Origin: Pseudomonas sp.
GTDB lineage: Bacteria > Pseudomonadota > Gammaproteobacteria > Pseudomonadales > Pseudomonadaceae
Direction of reading: 5' to 3'
DNA: 64,000 bases
Assembly (NCBI RefSeq): GCF_030698175.1
Contig: NZ_JAUYNT010000016.1
Location: forward strand, 1-64,000
The position numbers were made by a program, and so were the translations under genes. This document shows positions 14,214-24,015 of the stretch, piece by piece (position 1 is the stretch's first letter; each line of letters begins with the position of its first letter). Under the pieces are notes generated by a model, which saw only the letters and a program-made list of their open reading frames with translations, did not search any database and was not told the origin of the DNA.

Positions 14214-15578
14214 ATGGCCAAGGCCAAGCGCATGTATGGCTGCACCGAATGTGGCGCGACCTTCCCCAAGTGGGCCGGGCAGTGTGGCGAGTGCGGCACC
14301 TGGAACACCCTGACCGAAACCATGATCGAGGCCCATACGGGCGCGCCGAGCACCCGCGCCAGTTGGGCCGGCGAGCAGGCCAATATCAAAACCCTGGCCG
14401 AGGTGAGTATTTCTGAGGTACCGCGTTTTTCCACCGGCTCGGCCGAGTTGGATCGGGTGCTTGGCGGCGGTTTGGTCGATGGCTCGGTGGTGTTGATTGG
14501 CGGTGATCCGGGCATTGGTAAGTCGACCATCCTGCTGCAAACCCTGTGCAACATCGCCGCGCGGATGCCGGCGTTGTACGTTACCGGCGAGGAGTCGCAG
14601 CAGCAGGTGGCCATGCGCGCCCGCCGCCTGGACTTGCCGCAGGATCAGTTAAAGGTGATGACCGAAACCTGCATCGAGCTGATCATCGAAACCGCCAAGC
14701 GCGAAAAGCCCAAGGTGATGGTGATCGACTCGATCCAGACCATTTTCACCGAGCAGCTGCAATCGGCCCCCGGTGGCGTCTCCCAGGTGCGCGAGAGCGC
14801 GGCGCTGCTGGTGCGTTACGCCAAGCAGAGCGGCACGGCGATCTTCCTGGTTGGCCACGTCACCAAGGAAGGCGCGCTGGCTGGTCCGCGGGTGCTCGAG
14901 CATATGGTCGATACCGTGCTGTATTTCGAGGGTGAGTCCGATGGCCGCTTGCGCCTGCTGCGGGCGGTGAAAAACCGCTTCGGCGCGATCAACGAGTTGG
15001 GCGTGTTCGGCATGACCGATAAGGGTTTAAAGGAGGTCTCCAACCCCTCGGCGATCTTCCTCACCCGCGCCCAGGAGGAAGTCCCCGGCAGTGTGGTGAT
15101 GGCCACTTGGGAGGGCACCCGGCCGATGCTGGTGGAGGTGCAGGCCTTGGTCGACACCAGCCATATGGCCAACCCCCGCCGCGTAACTGTCGGCCTGGAT
15201 CAGAACCGCCTGGCCATGCTGCTGGCGGTGCTGCATCGCCACGGCACCATTCCCACCTACGACCAGGATGTGTTTCTTAACGTGGTCGGTGGGGTCAAGG
15301 TGCTGGAAACGGCCTCGGATTTGGCCTTGCTGGCGGCGGTGATGTCGAGCCTGCGCAATAAACCGCTGCCCCATGACTTGCTGGTGTTTGGCGAGGTCGG
15401 TTTGTCCGGTGAGATTCGCCCGGTGCCGAGCGGTCAGGAGCGTTTGAAAGAGGCGGCCAAGCACGGCTTCAAGCGCGCCATAGTGCCCAAGGGCAATGCC
15501 CCGAAAGAGTCGCCGCCGGGGCTGACGGTGATTGCCGTGACGCGCCTGGAGCAGGCGCTGGATGCCTTGTTCGAGTAA
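14214..15578 (+). CDS. radA: DNA repair protein RadA
   Basis: The 454-residue RecA-paralogue branch-migration helicase has the full RadA layout: an N-terminal zinc finger (CTECGATFPKWAGQCGECGTW), a RecA-like ATPase with Walker A GDPGIGKST (Lys103), the RadA-specific KNRFG motif near residue 255, and a Lon-protease-like C-terminal domain. RadA extends D-loops in homologous recombination. It is followed on the opposite strand by mapZ, the same neighbourhood I recall from P. aeruginosa (PA4609/PA4608). Confidence 0.97.
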   Translation: MAKAKRMYGCTECGATFPKWAGQCGECGTWNTLTETMIEAHTGAPSTRASWAGEQANIKTLAEVSISEVPRFSTGSAELDRVLGGGLVDGSVVLIGGDPGIGKSTILLQTLCNIAARMPALYVTGEESQQQVAMRARRLDLPQDQLKVMTETCIELIIETAKREKPKVMVIDSIQTIFTEQLQSAPGGVSQVRESAALLVRYAKQSGTAIFLVGHVTKEGALAGPRVLEHMVDTVLYFEGESDGRLRLLRAVKNRFGAINELGVFGMTDKGLKEVSNPSAIFLTRAQEEVPGSVVMATWEGTRPMLVEVQALVDTSHMANPRRVTVGLDQNRLAMLLAVLHRHGTIPTYDQDVFLNVVGGVKVLETASDLALLAAVMSSLRNKPLPHDLLVFGEVGLSGEIRPVPSGQERLKEAAKHGFKRAIVPKGNAPKESPPGLTVIAVTRLEQALDALFE

Positions 15579-15646
15579 GGCGATTGCACGGGGGCGGACT
15601 CTGCGCTGGAAAATGCTGCGCAGTTTTCCACCCTACATGCAGGCCA

Positions 15647-16018
15647 TTACTCCTCTTCGCCGAGCGCCGCCAGTTCGCGCTCCAGCAGGCTGCCGTCGCC
15701 CAGGTTGAGCTCGACCAGGCGCCGCAGATGGCTGATGGAGTCCAGGTCGATATGCTCGCAGACAAAGCCGAGCAGGCCGTTGTTGTTGCGCGCCTGTAGC
15801 ACTTCCATTTGCACCAGGGTGTCCGGGGCCAGGGTGATGCTGGCGAAGAACGGTCGCTCTGGGTCGCCGTGCCAGTTTGCCGGGGCTTTGATCAGCAAGC
15901 CTTTGAGCGACAGGTCATGCAGTTCGACGTCCCAGCGCTGTTCGCCCTGCACCAGCTCGGTGGCGGCGTCGAAGGCGATGCGCTGAAAGCGCCGGCGGTT
16001 GTTGGCGATATCACTCAT
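15647..16018 (-). CDS. mapZ: PilZ-domain c-di-GMP receptor, MapZ-like
   Basis: The 123-residue protein is a single PilZ domain. It has the c-di-GMP-binding RxxxR block (RRRFQR, residues 8-13) and the DLSLKG motif in place of D/NxSxxG (about residues 36-41). The C-terminal [18 protein letters not shown] helix is very like P. aeruginosa PA4608 (MapZ) as I remember it. MapZ binds the chemotaxis methyltransferase CheR1 when loaded with c-di-GMP, changing flagellar motor switching. AGGAG lies seven bases before the ATG. The symbol is transferred by sequence and synteny with radA. Confidence 0.88.
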   Translation of the reverse strand: MSDIANNRRRFQRIAFDAATELVQGEQRWDVELHDLSLKGLLIKAPANWHGDPERPFFASITLAPDTLVQMEVLQARNNNGLLGFVCEHIDLDSISHLRRLVELNLGDGSLLERELAALGEEE

Positions 16019-16114
16019 GAACGGACTCCTCTGTGGTGTTAACCACTATAGCTAAGGCTGGGCGGCGAAGGGTTTTAGCTTTGATTACGTGAACTGTTGA
16101 GCGCCGCAAACCTC

Positions 16115-16196
16115 GTGGGAGGGGCTTTAGCCGCGATGCCTTGCGGTGTGTCAGCAAGCGCTGTGGGTGCGGGTCGCGGCTGAAGCCTCTCCTACA
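16115..16196. repeat. Dispersed repeat C, copy 1
   Basis: GGAGGGGCTTTAGCCGCGA at the left and TCGCGGCTGAAGCC-TCTCCTAC at the right form an imperfect stem. The same pattern is at 39281-39347. It lies between mapZ and the TPR protein gene. This kind of GGAGCGG/CCGCTCC element is common between genes in pseudomonads. Confidence 0.8.
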
Positions 16197-16220
16197 AAGA
16201 GCAACCGGATCGAGCAACCA

Positions 16221-18419
16221 CTAACGCTGAGATAGCTTTTGCTTTAACTGCCGGCGCCGGTACAGCACGCCTGCGACTGTCGCGCTCAGCGTTAACAATG
16301 TCGCCAGCAGTGGCCAGCGGTAGTCGCTGAGCGCCTCGCGTGCGGCGTTGGCGCGGTACTGCCAAAGGTGTTCACGGGCACCGGCAAAGTCAGGCTCGGG
16401 GCAGTTGCGGGCAAAATGTGTCGCCCATGGCACTAAGGCGCCTTTTTCGGTGTAGCGCCGGTAGTAACTGCGCGCGCTGGCGTAGTCGCTGTCGATCAAC
16501 CAGCTGCTGGCGTTGCACAGGCTGGCCGCGAAGGCCTGGCTGCGCGCTGGCAACCGTTCGGCGGCTTGGCTGGCCAGGTCGGCAGCCACGTAGCGGTAGT
16601 GAAAACGCTGATTGGGTCGCGCCTGGCTGGCGGTTTGCCGGCGCGCTTCGGCATCGCTCGGCCAGTTGGCGGCCGGCGGCGGGCCGAAGGGCTCGTAGTA
16701 GTTGTTATCGAGGGAGTAACCGCCATCGGTGAAGGCAAAGTCCGGTGACATCTCATAGCCGAGCAGTTGCATACCTTGCCGGCGCGCCAGCACGGCGGCG
16801 GCATACAAGGCTTGCGCCTGGTCGCTGGCAAACCAGCTGTCGGCACCGGCGGTGCGCACGGCGCCGTAATCGCGGGCGGCTTGTTGCAGGGCCGGGCTGT
16901 CGAAGTAGGCCGGTGCCTCGTTGTAGCGCTCGGCGCGCAGCAGGCGCCGGCCGAGCAGTTCGCGCAGACGCGCGGCCACCGGGCGCGGCTGGTAATTGTC
17001 GAGTTCTTCTTGGGTGACCGCTGGCGGCGCGACCACTTCGGCGTCTACATAGGCCTTTAGCTCATCCAGGCTCAGTACCCGTTCGGCCACCACGGCGCTG
17101 TCGAGCCAGTAGATCTCGCCGCTGCGATACAGCTGGGTAAAGGCCTCGAGATAGTCGCCACTATTAAGCGCCAACAGCGCACTTTCGCCCTCGACCCGAC
17201 ACTGCGGTTTGAGTTGCTCATGGTCGCCGTCGGCATTGCGCCGCGAGCCCCAGTCTTCTTCTTTAGGGAAGGCTTGGGCGGCCTTGGCATAGGCGGCGCT
17301 GGCCGCAACCTGGTCGCCGGCCCGCAGCGCCAGCTTGGCCCGCAACCACCAGGCCAGGCCGCTGTCGCCGGCCTGCTTAAGAAAGTTGGCGGCGCTGTCG
17401 TAATGGCCGCTTTGATAACTCAGCGCGGCGAGGCGGTCGGCATTGGCCAGGTTGGCAATGTCACTGCGCTGCAGCAGTAGCGCCAGGCGCTGCTCGTCCA
17501 CCGGTTGCTCGCCATAGGACCAGCCGGCATGGCTGATTAAATAAGCGGTGAGCAATTGCTGCACGGGCAGCTCGTGCAGCAGGCCCAGCAGTTGCGGTTC
17601 GGGCATCCGTGCCAACTCACCGGCGAGCATTTTTAGCGAGCTGTAGCCGCTCATCGAACCCTGTTGCAGCTGGCTGGCATACAGCTCGATGGCACTGGCC
17701 CAGTGGCCCTGGCGCTTATCTATTCGGGCCTGTTCGCCGAGGCTGGCCAGGCTCAAACCGAGCGGATCGTCGAAGCCGGCGGCCGCCAGCTCGCGTACCA
17801 GTTGCAAGTTGGTCCGTGCGGCGGTTGCGGCCTCGGGCGCTAATGGCGCGGCCTCGACAGGGGGCTCGGCATAGTCGCTTTGTGCCGGGAAGCTGGCGTA
17901 GCTGTGCACGCGCGCCAGCGAGTAAGCGGCCCAGGTGCTGCGCAGCGGCCGCTCGGCGGCGGGCAGGGCCAGCAGGCGCTGAAAGTATTCGGCGGCCAGC
18001 GCGTCATCGCCTTGGGCAAAGGCCACGGCGCCTGCGCTATACAGGCGCAGCTCGGCCGGCAGCGTGGCGCCTTGTTGATAGGCTTGGCGGGCATCGGTTA
18101 GTTGCCGTAACTGGGCGATCAGTTGCGCTTGCGCCGCCGGCAATTGGCTTTGTTCGGTGTGCTCGCGCACTTCTAGGTTGTCGTGAAAGCCATCGGCCCA
18201 ATAGCCGCCGTCGACTTTCGGCATCGGCGGCGTGGCCGAGTTGGCGGGCGCGATGCGGCTCAGTTCGAAGGCAAAATTGCTCTCGGGCAATTCGCTTAAG
18301 GTCTGCGCGCGGTCGTTCAATAAGCGCAGGGGGAACTCTGGCCCGCAGGCTTGGGCGGGCAATAACGCTAAACATAGGCTCAGGCCGAGCAGCGGACGCT
18401 GCCAATCAGGGTTTAACAC
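16221..18419 (-). CDS. Uncharacterised exported TPR-type protein, partner of the DUF3142 lipoprotein
   Basis: The protein of about 732 residues has a signal sequence ending near AQACGPEF. A long helical body with TPR-like pairs follows (for example YSAGAVAFAQGDDALAAEYFQRLLAL and AALSYQSGHYDSAANFLKQAGD), and it ends with a membrane helix (WPLLATLLTLSATVAGVLY) and a basic tail. It is therefore probably periplasmic and anchored at its C-terminus. GTG 18419 is favoured over TTG 18422 because AAGGAG is six bases before it. Its start overlaps the end of the DUF3142 gene, so the two are co-translated. I do not recognise a function; TPR repeats suggest a scaffold. Confidence 0.75.
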   Translation of the reverse strand: MLNPDWQRPLLGLSLCLALLPAQACGPEFPLRLLNDRAQTLSELPESNFAFELSRIAPANSATPPMPKVDGGYWADGFHDNLEVREHTEQSQLPAAQAQLIAQLRQLTDARQAYQQGATLPAELRLYSAGAVAFAQGDDALAAEYFQRLLALPAAERPLRSTWAAYSLARVHSYASFPAQSDYAEPPVEAAPLAPEAATAARTNLQLVRELAAAGFDDPLGLSLASLGEQARIDKRQGHWASAIELYASQLQQGSMSGYSSLKMLAGELARMPEPQLLGLLHELPVQQLLTAYLISHAGWSYGEQPVDEQRLALLLQRSDIANLANADRLAALSYQSGHYDSAANFLKQAGDSGLAWWLRAKLALRAGDQVAASAAYAKAAQAFPKEEDWGSRRNADGDHEQLKPQCRVEGESALLALNSGDYLEAFTQLYRSGEIYWLDSAVVAERVLSLDELKAYVDAEVVAPPAVTQEELDNYQPRPVAARLRELLGRRLLRAERYNEAPAYFDSPALQQAARDYGAVRTAGADSWFASDQAQALYAAAVLARRQGMQLLGYEMSPDFAFTDGGYSLDNNYYEPFGPPPAANWPSDAEARRQTASQARPNQRFHYRYVAADLASQAAERLPARSQAFAASLCNASSWLIDSDYASARSYYRRYTEKGALVPWATHFARNCPEPDFAGAREHLWQYRANAAREALSDYRWPLLATLLTLSATVAGVLYRRRQLKQKLSQR

Positions 18420-19623
18420 CAACTTCTCCTTGTTCGATGATTTGGCAGCGCGCCCAGCCGAGGGCCAACTGTTGGCCGGCGGCCAATTGGCCGGGGCTTT
18501 GGCGCAGCCAGACTAAGCGGTTGGCGCTGCGTTGCAAGCGATAGCCGCCAAGGGCGTCAGCGCTGTCACAGTGTTGTGTGCTGAGTTCAATCCGCGCCGG
18601 CAGTGCGCCGCTGAGGTTGCCGTGGTTGTGCAGCACCAGCTCGCTCAGTGCCCCCGTGCGGTTGATGGCCAGCCTCAAGTCGGCGCTCAGCGGCTGGCCA
18701 CTGGCGACGGCTTGCAGGGTGCGCAGTGGCCAAGCGCGGCGGTCACCGGCCAGCGGCAGGCGAAACCAGATCAGCCCGGCCAGATTTTCGGGCGGGTCTG
18801 TTTGTAAGACCTGAATCAGGCTGGCGACCTGCTCGGGATCGGCCTGCAACTCGCGCCGTGGCGCGCGGGTATTCAAAGCTGCCTCGCTCTCCACCAGCGG
18901 CGCGCCAGCTGTGCTTTCGATCAGTCCCACGCCATAGGCCGGCAGGGCCAGGTAGAAGGGTTTGGGGCTGCGCGCGGCATAGGCGTGGGCCCAGCGCAGG
19001 GCGCTTTGCGGCGCGAACAGCCCCTGCGTCGGCCGGCTCACGGCATGCACTTGCAGCACCGAGCTGTCGACGCGGGTCAGCAGGCTTTCCAGTTGCGGGC
19101 TTTCCAGCCAGGCGGGCAGGGCGGTGATGCTGAGCTTGAGTTGGGGCGGTAATGCTTGGCGCAGCGTTGTCAGTAACTCGGCATAGGCCGGCAGTCGCGC
19201 GCTGGCGCAGTCGTGATCGATCTCCAGACCCACCACACTTAAGCCTGCCGCCTGCCAATCACTCAGCAATTGCTGGATTTTCCCGTGGATGGCGGCGCTG
19301 TCCAGTTGCGGCAGCTGCCCGTCGAGGCGCACCACGGCGATGATCGGTCGGCCATCGGCCTTGAGCATGGCCGGGTCAATCCGCGCACGAGTCCAGCCCT
19401 CTTTCGGCTGCGCTTGCAGCGCCAAGACCCGCAAGGTGGAAAACTGCGCCCGAGTCTGCGCCAACGCCTCGGCATGGGCGGGCCGCCATTGGCGTTGCCA
19501 GATATACAGTTGCTGGTCGAATACCTTCGGCGGCGCCGGCTCGCAGCCGCTCAGGCTCAATAACAGCAGCAGGCCGAGCGTGTAACGACAGCGCATGGCA
19601 AGCGCGCATACAAACATGACCAC
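18406..19623 (-). CDS. DUF3142 lipoprotein
   Basis: The 405-residue protein has a lipoprotein signal (LLLLLSLSGC) followed by a barrel-like domain of the DUF3142 family. Features include QQLYIWQRQW at the start of the mature chain, a VVGLEIDHDCAS block and KPFYLALPAYGVGL. These resemble glycosidase-like TIM-barrel strands, but no function is known. GGAG lies five bases before ATG 19623; a second Met is at 19596. It is divergent from cstA by 140 bp and overlaps the downstream TPR gene. The conserved pairing suggests one periplasmic complex. Confidence 0.82.
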   Translation of the reverse strand: MVMFVCALAMRCRYTLGLLLLLSLSGCEPAPPKVFDQQLYIWQRQWRPAHAEALAQTRAQFSTLRVLALQAQPKEGWTRARIDPAMLKADGRPIIAVVRLDGQLPQLDSAAIHGKIQQLLSDWQAAGLSVVGLEIDHDCASARLPAYAELLTTLRQALPPQLKLSITALPAWLESPQLESLLTRVDSSVLQVHAVSRPTQGLFAPQSALRWAHAYAARSPKPFYLALPAYGVGLIESTAGAPLVESEAALNTRAPRRELQADPEQVASLIQVLQTDPPENLAGLIWFRLPLAGDRRAWPLRTLQAVASGQPLSADLRLAINRTGALSELVLHNHGNLSGALPARIELSTQHCDSADALGGYRLQRSANRLVWLRQSPGQLAAGQQLALGWARCQIIEQGEVGVKP

Positions 19624-19763
19624 TCCAGGTGAAAAACTGTGCGCAGTGTAGCGCTTGTGACTGGCGGTTTTGCCGCGACGCTTGGTCTAAGACTGGCAAG
19701 CTGAGCCGATAGCCTCGGCCAGCAGCCTGTTCGCAGCTGGGCTAAATCCGTTAGGGGGAATTC

Positions 19764-21836
19764 ATGTCGAACAATAATAATCTGCTGCGCCACCTGCCCT
19801 GGGCAGTGTTGGCCGTGGTCGGCGCCTGCGCCCTTGGGGTGGTGGCGTTACGCCGTGGCGAGGCGATTAATGCCTTGTGGATAGTGGTGGCCGCAGTGGC
19901 CCTGTATCTGGTGGCTTACCGTTACTACAGCCTGTTTCTGGCCACGCGGGTGATGCAACTCGACCCGCTGCGGGCGACGCCGGCGGTGCGTAACAACGAT
20001 GGTCTGGACTATGTGCCGACCAACAAACACATTCTTTTCGGCCATCACTTTGCCGCCATCGCCGGCGCCGGCCCCCTGGTCGGCCCGGTACTGGCGGCGC
20101 AGATGGGCTATCTGCCGGGCACCCTGTGGCTGATCGCCGGGGTGGTGCTGGCCGGTGCCGTGCAGGACTTTATGGTGCTGTTTATTTCCACCCGCCGTAA
20201 CGGGCGCTCCCTGGGCGATATGGTGCGCGAGGAAATGGGCCCGGTGCCGGGCGCCATCGCCCTGTTCGGGTGTTTTCTGATCATGATCATCATCCTCGCC
20301 GTGCTCGCCCTGATCGTGGTCAAGGCGCTGGCGAACAGCCCTTGGGGCATGTTTACGGTGATGGCGACCATTCCGCTGGCGATGTTTATGGGCATTTATA
20401 TGCGCTATATCCGCCCCGGTCGGATTGGCGAAATTTCCGTGATCGGGATTGCCTTGTTGCTGGCCTCCATCTGGTTTGGCGGTCAGGTGGCGGCCGATCC
20501 TAGCTGGTCTCAGGCATTCACCTTCACCGGGGTGGAGATCACCTGGATGCTGGTGGGCTACGGTTTTGTCGCTGCGGTCTTGCCAGTTTGGCTACTGTTG
20601 GCGCCGCGCGATTACCTGTCGACCTTCCTGAAAATCGGCACCATAGTCGCCTTGGCCATCGGCATTTTGTTTACCGCGCCAGATTTGAAAATGCCGCCCT
20701 TGACCCAGTTTATTGATGGCAGTGGCCCGGTCTGGAAGGGCGCGCTGTTTCCCTTCTTGTTTATCACCATCGCCTGCGGCGCGGTCTCGGGTTTCCATGC
20801 GTTGATCGCCTCTGGCACCACCCCAAAATTGTTGGATAACGAAATGAATGCCCGCTATATCGGCTACGGCGGCATGTTGATGGAGTCGTTCGTGGCGATC
20901 ATGGCCTTGGTGGCCGCCTCGGTGATTGAGCCTGGGGTGTATTTCGCCATGAACAGCCCGGCCGCCTTGGTCGGTGGCGATGTGGTGAGCGTGGCCGCGA
21001 CGGTCAGCAGTTGGGGTTTTGCCATTACGCCTGATGCGCTGGAAGCGGTCGCCCGGGATATCGGCGAAACCACCATCCTGGCCCGTGCCGGTGGCGCACC
21101 AACATTGGCGGTGGGCATCGCGCAGATTCTCCATACGGTGTTGCCGGGGGCCAATAGCATGGCGTTCTGGTACCACTTCGCGATTTTGTTTGAGGCGCTG
21201 TTTATCCTCACCGCCGTCGACGCCGGCACCCGTGCCGGGCGCTTTATGCTGCAGGATCTGCTCGGCAGTTTTATTCCGGCGCTCAAGCGCACCGAGTCGT
21301 GGACCGCCAACCTGATTGCCACCGGCGGCTGCGTGACGCTGTGGGGCTATCTGCTCTATCAAGGGGTGATAGATCCGCTCGGCGGGATCAATACCTTGTG
21401 GCCGCTGTTTGGCATCTCCAACCAGATGCTCGCCGGGATCGCCTTGATGCTGGTGACCGTGGTGCTGATCAAGATGAAGCGCCAGCGCTATATTCTGGTC
21501 AGCATACTGCCGGCCGTGTGGCTGCTGATTTGCACCACCTACGCCAGTTTGATCAAGTTGTTTGCGGCCGATCCGGCGCTGGGCTTCTTGGCCCTGGCGG
21601 ATAAATACCGCACGGCCCTGGATGCCGGGCTGGTGCTGGCACCGGCCAAGGACATCGGCCAGATGCACAGCGTGATTTTCAATGCCTACACCAACGCCAC
21701 CTTGAGTGTGCTGTTTCTGCTGGTGGTTTACAGCATCCTGTTTTATTCGCTGAAGGTCGGGATCGCCGCCTGGGCCAAGCCTGCGCGCAGCGACCAGGAA
21801 ACCCCCTTCGTGTCGATTGCCGAGGCCGCACAATGA
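19764..21836 (+). CDS. cstA: CstA-family peptide/pyruvate transporter
   Basis: This 690-residue inner-membrane protein has about 16-18 hydrophobic helices and the CstA signature regions (NKHILFGHHFAAIAGAGPL near residues 90-108, then VGPVLAAQMGYLPGTLWL). In E. coli, CstA and its paralogue YjiY/BtsT import peptides or pyruvate. It is the P. aeruginosa PA4606 equivalent by position. The stop codon overlaps the start of the small ybdD gene (ATGA), the standard partner. AGGGGGAA precedes the ATG. Confidence 0.94.
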   Translation: MSNNNNLLRHLPWAVLAVVGACALGVVALRRGEAINALWIVVAAVALYLVAYRYYSLFLATRVMQLDPLRATPAVRNNDGLDYVPTNKHILFGHHFAAIAGAGPLVGPVLAAQMGYLPGTLWLIAGVVLAGAVQDFMVLFISTRRNGRSLGDMVREEMGPVPGAIALFGCFLIMIIILAVLALIVVKALANSPWGMFTVMATIPLAMFMGIYMRYIRPGRIGEISVIGIALLLASIWFGGQVAADPSWSQAFTFTGVEITWMLVGYGFVAAVLPVWLLLAPRDYLSTFLKIGTIVALAIGILFTAPDLKMPPLTQFIDGSGPVWKGALFPFLFITIACGAVSGFHALIASGTTPKLLDNEMNARYIGYGGMLMESFVAIMALVAASVIEPGVYFAMNSPAALVGGDVVSVAATVSSWGFAITPDALEAVARDIGETTILARAGGAPTLAVGIAQILHTVLPGANSMAFWYHFAILFEALFILTAVDAGTRAGRFMLQDLLGSFIPALKRTESWTANLIATGGCVTLWGYLLYQGVIDPLGGINTLWPLFGISNQMLAGIALMLVTVVLIKMKRQRYILVSILPAVWLLICTTYASLIKLFAADPALGFLALADKYRTALDAGLVLAPAKDIGQMHSVIFNAYTNATLSVLFLLVVYSILFYSLKVGIAAWAKPARSDQETPFVSIAEAAQ

Positions 21837-22048
21837 GCCTGCCAGGGGCGCCGCTGTTTATCCGCCTGCGCGGCGTCGGCAAAAGCCTCGGTCAGGCGGC
21901 GCGGTTGATGGTCGGCATGCCGGACTACGACACGTACGTCGCACATATGCAGAGCAAACACCCGGAGCAGCCGCTGATGAGCTATCCGGAGTTCTTTCGC
22001 GAGCGCCAAGAGGCGCGCTACGGTGGTAGCAAGCCACGCTGCTGCTAA
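21833..22048 (+). CDS. ybdD: YbdD/YjiX family small protein (DUF466)
   Basis: The 71-residue basic protein has the family pattern: LGQAARLMVGMPDYDTYVAHMQSKHP, then PMSY-like LMSYPEFFRERQEARYGG and a CC end. These proteins are always found after CstA-type transporters, and recent work treats them as transporter subunits or modulators. It overlaps cstA by four bases (ATGA), so production is coupled. Confidence 0.92.
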   Translation: MSLPGAPLFIRLRGVGKSLGQAARLMVGMPDYDTYVAHMQSKHPEQPLMSYPEFFRERQEARYGGSKPRCC

Positions 22049-22139
22049 GAAGACCAGTAGAGGGGCAATTAAAAGGCTCTGTACCCGTTATGTGTTGAGG
22101 TGTGTGGGTCGGTTAGGCGATGCCTGGAGCGCGGTAATT

Positions 22140-22361
22140 CGTAAGGTGGGTTGGACCGCGCCCGCTCCCGGCGGGCTTGCGGCATTCACCCCATCCATGG
22201 GGATTGCGCGGACGGTGGTTGTTTGCATCGCCGCGCAAGCCGGGCGCCGCGTAACCCACCATGCGGTTTGCCGGTCGAGCGCCATGGAGGGTTACGTGGC
22301 GCGCATATTCCGCAGTTGATGCCCTGACCCTGCTCTGCGCCACTAACCCACCCTACAAAAT
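22140..22361. repeat. Dispersed repeat A, copy 3 (inverted, longest)
   Basis: Between ybdD and glyA, 22140-22361 starts GTAAGGTGGGTTGG and ends CTAACCCACCCTACA. It contains, in inverted orientation, the CGTAACCCACCATGCGG and CGGTCGAGCGCCATGG blocks of copies 1 and 2. No protein-coding gene is seen in the 393-bp gap. Confidence 0.85.
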
Positions 22362-22395
22362 CGCTCTCCAGCGCATAACGAATACAGAGCCATAA

Positions 22396-22426
22396 ACAAA
22401 AAACCCGGCCAGGCCGGGTTTTTTGT
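22396..22426 (-). terminator. Bidirectional terminator between ybdD and glyA
   Basis: ACAAAAAACCCGGCC pairs perfectly with GGCCGGGTTTTTTGT, giving a stem with A-runs on one side and T-runs on the other. It can end glyA (minus) and any transcript from cstA-ybdD. Confidence 0.9.
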
Positions 22427-22441
22427 GCGCGGGGTTTGAGC

Positions 22442-23698
22442 TTAGTTGCCGTAAACCGGGAACTTGGCGCAGACCGCTTTGACTTGCTCGCGAACGCGAT
22501 CAATCACGCTTTCGTCGCCCATGTTGGCCAGGATCTCGCAGATCCAGCCAGCCAGTGCGCGGCACTCGGCTTCCTGGAAACCACGGGTGGTCACTGCTGG
22601 GGTGCCGATACGCAGACCGGAAGTGACAAACGGCGAACGCGGATCGTTGGGTACCGAGTTCTTGTTGACGGTGATAAAGGCGCGACCCAGGGCGGCGTCG
22701 GCGTCTTTGCCGGTGATGTCTTGCTTGATCAGGCTGAGCAGGAACAGGTGGTTCTCGGTACCGCCAGACACCACGTCATAGCCGTTCTCGATAAACACGC
22801 TGGCCATGGCCTGGGCGTTCTTGATCACTTGCTGCTGGTAGGTCTTGAACTCTGGCTGCAGGGCTTCTTTGAAGCACACCGCTTTGGCCGCGATCACGTG
22901 CTCCAGCGGGCCACCTTGGCCGCCGGGGAAGACTGCCGAGTTGAACTTCTTCTCCAGCGCTTCGTTGGCGCGGGCCAGAATCAGGCCGCCGCGTGGGCCG
23001 CGCAGGGTCTTGTGGGTGGTGGTGGTGACCACGTCGGCAAACGGCACCGGGTTCGGGTACACACCGGCGGCAACCAGGCCGGCCACGTGGGCCATGTCGA
23101 CGAACAGGTAGGCGCCTACTTTGTCGGCTATGGCGCGGAAGCGCGGGAAGTCCAGCACCTGCGAGTAAGCCGAGAAACCGGCGATGATCATTTTTGGCTG
23201 GTGCTCAACGGCCAGGCGCTCGACTTCGTCGTAGTCGATCAGCCCGGTAACGTTGTCGATACCGTACTGCACGGCGTTGTAGATCTTGCCGGAGAAGCTG
23301 ACGCTGGCGCCGTGGGTCAGGTGACCGCCGTGGGCCAGGCTCATGCCCAGCACGGTGTCGCCCGGATTCAGCAGCGCCATGTAGACTGCGCTGTTGGCTT
23401 GGCTGCCGGAGTGCGGCTGGACGTTGGCGTAATCGGCGCCGAACAGTTGCTTGGCGCGGTCGATGGCCAGCTGCTCGACGATGTCGACGTATTCGCAACC
23501 GCCGTAGTAACGCTTGCCTGGATAGCCTTCGGCGTACTTGTTGGTCAGCACCGAGCCTTGGGCTTCCATCACCGCTGGGCTGCAGTAGTTTTCTGAGGCG
23601 ATCAGCTCAATGTGCTCTTCCTGGCGCTGAGCTTCTTGCTCCATGGCGGCAAACAGGTCGGCGTCGTAGTTGGCGAGCGTCAAATCACGGCTGAACAT
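22442..23698 (-). CDS. glyA: Serine hydroxymethyltransferase
   Basis: This 418-residue PLP enzyme converts serine and tetrahydrofolate to glycine and methylene-THF. The PLP lysine is Lys230 in [14 protein letters not shown]. The conserved [11 protein letters not shown] start, [14 protein letters not shown]-phosphate loop and [15 protein letters not shown] end are intact. Length equals that of other bacterial GlyA proteins. AGGGGA lies before the ATG. It lies next to morA, as I recall for P. aeruginosa glyA3 and morA. Confidence 0.97.
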   Translation of the reverse strand: MFSRDLTLANYDADLFAAMEQEAQRQEEHIELIASENYCSPAVMEAQGSVLTNKYAEGYPGKRYYGGCEYVDIVEQLAIDRAKQLFGADYANVQPHSGSQANSAVYMALLNPGDTVLGMSLAHGGHLTHGASVSFSGKIYNAVQYGIDNVTGLIDYDEVERLAVEHQPKMIIAGFSAYSQVLDFPRFRAIADKVGAYLFVDMAHVAGLVAAGVYPNPVPFADVVTTTTHKTLRGPRGGLILARANEALEKKFNSAVFPGGQGGPLEHVIAAKAVCFKEALQPEFKTYQQQVIKNAQAMASVFIENGYDVVSGGTENHLFLLSLIKQDITGKDADAALGRAFITVNKNSVPNDPRSPFVTSGLRIGTPAVTTRGFQEAECRALAGWICEILANMGDESVIDRVREQVKAVCAKFPVYGN

Positions 23699-23875
23699 GG
23701 CAATCCCCTGAGAAAATCAGTTGAGAGGTTTAAATTGGGCGCAGATTCTAACCCAAAAGGCCGCGCCGGGCATATGCGCCGCAGTCATGCGCTGGACGAG
23801 CGGAATTCATCTCAGCTGTTGGCCGGGTGCGGTTTTGCGCTGGCCAGTGTTCGGTCTCCCAACTCGTAGGGCCGA

Positions 23876-23982
23876 CTCACGTAGGGTGGACTCAGGAGCG
23901 CAGCGAACAGTCCGCCAGCACAGGCGTCATCTCCGGTGTGCCGGTGGCGTACTGCCTGCGGCGAGTACACCCTACATCTGTC
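23876..23982. repeat. Dispersed repeat A-like element, copy 4
   Basis: The 317-bp gap between glyA and morA holds GTAGGGTGGACTCAGGAGCG...GAGTACACCCTAC. The outer bases match repeat A and the GGAGCGCAGCGAAC inner block matches copy 5 at 56073-56185. No gene is visible in the gap. The glyA promoter must lie in its left part. Confidence 0.65.
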
Positions 23983-24015
23983 CTACGTTTTGCCTTGGTA
24001 ATCGAGGTCTTGCGC

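Noticed and set aside
22436..23596. 386-codon frame opposite glyA
   Set aside because: Shadow of glyA; no motif or start signals.
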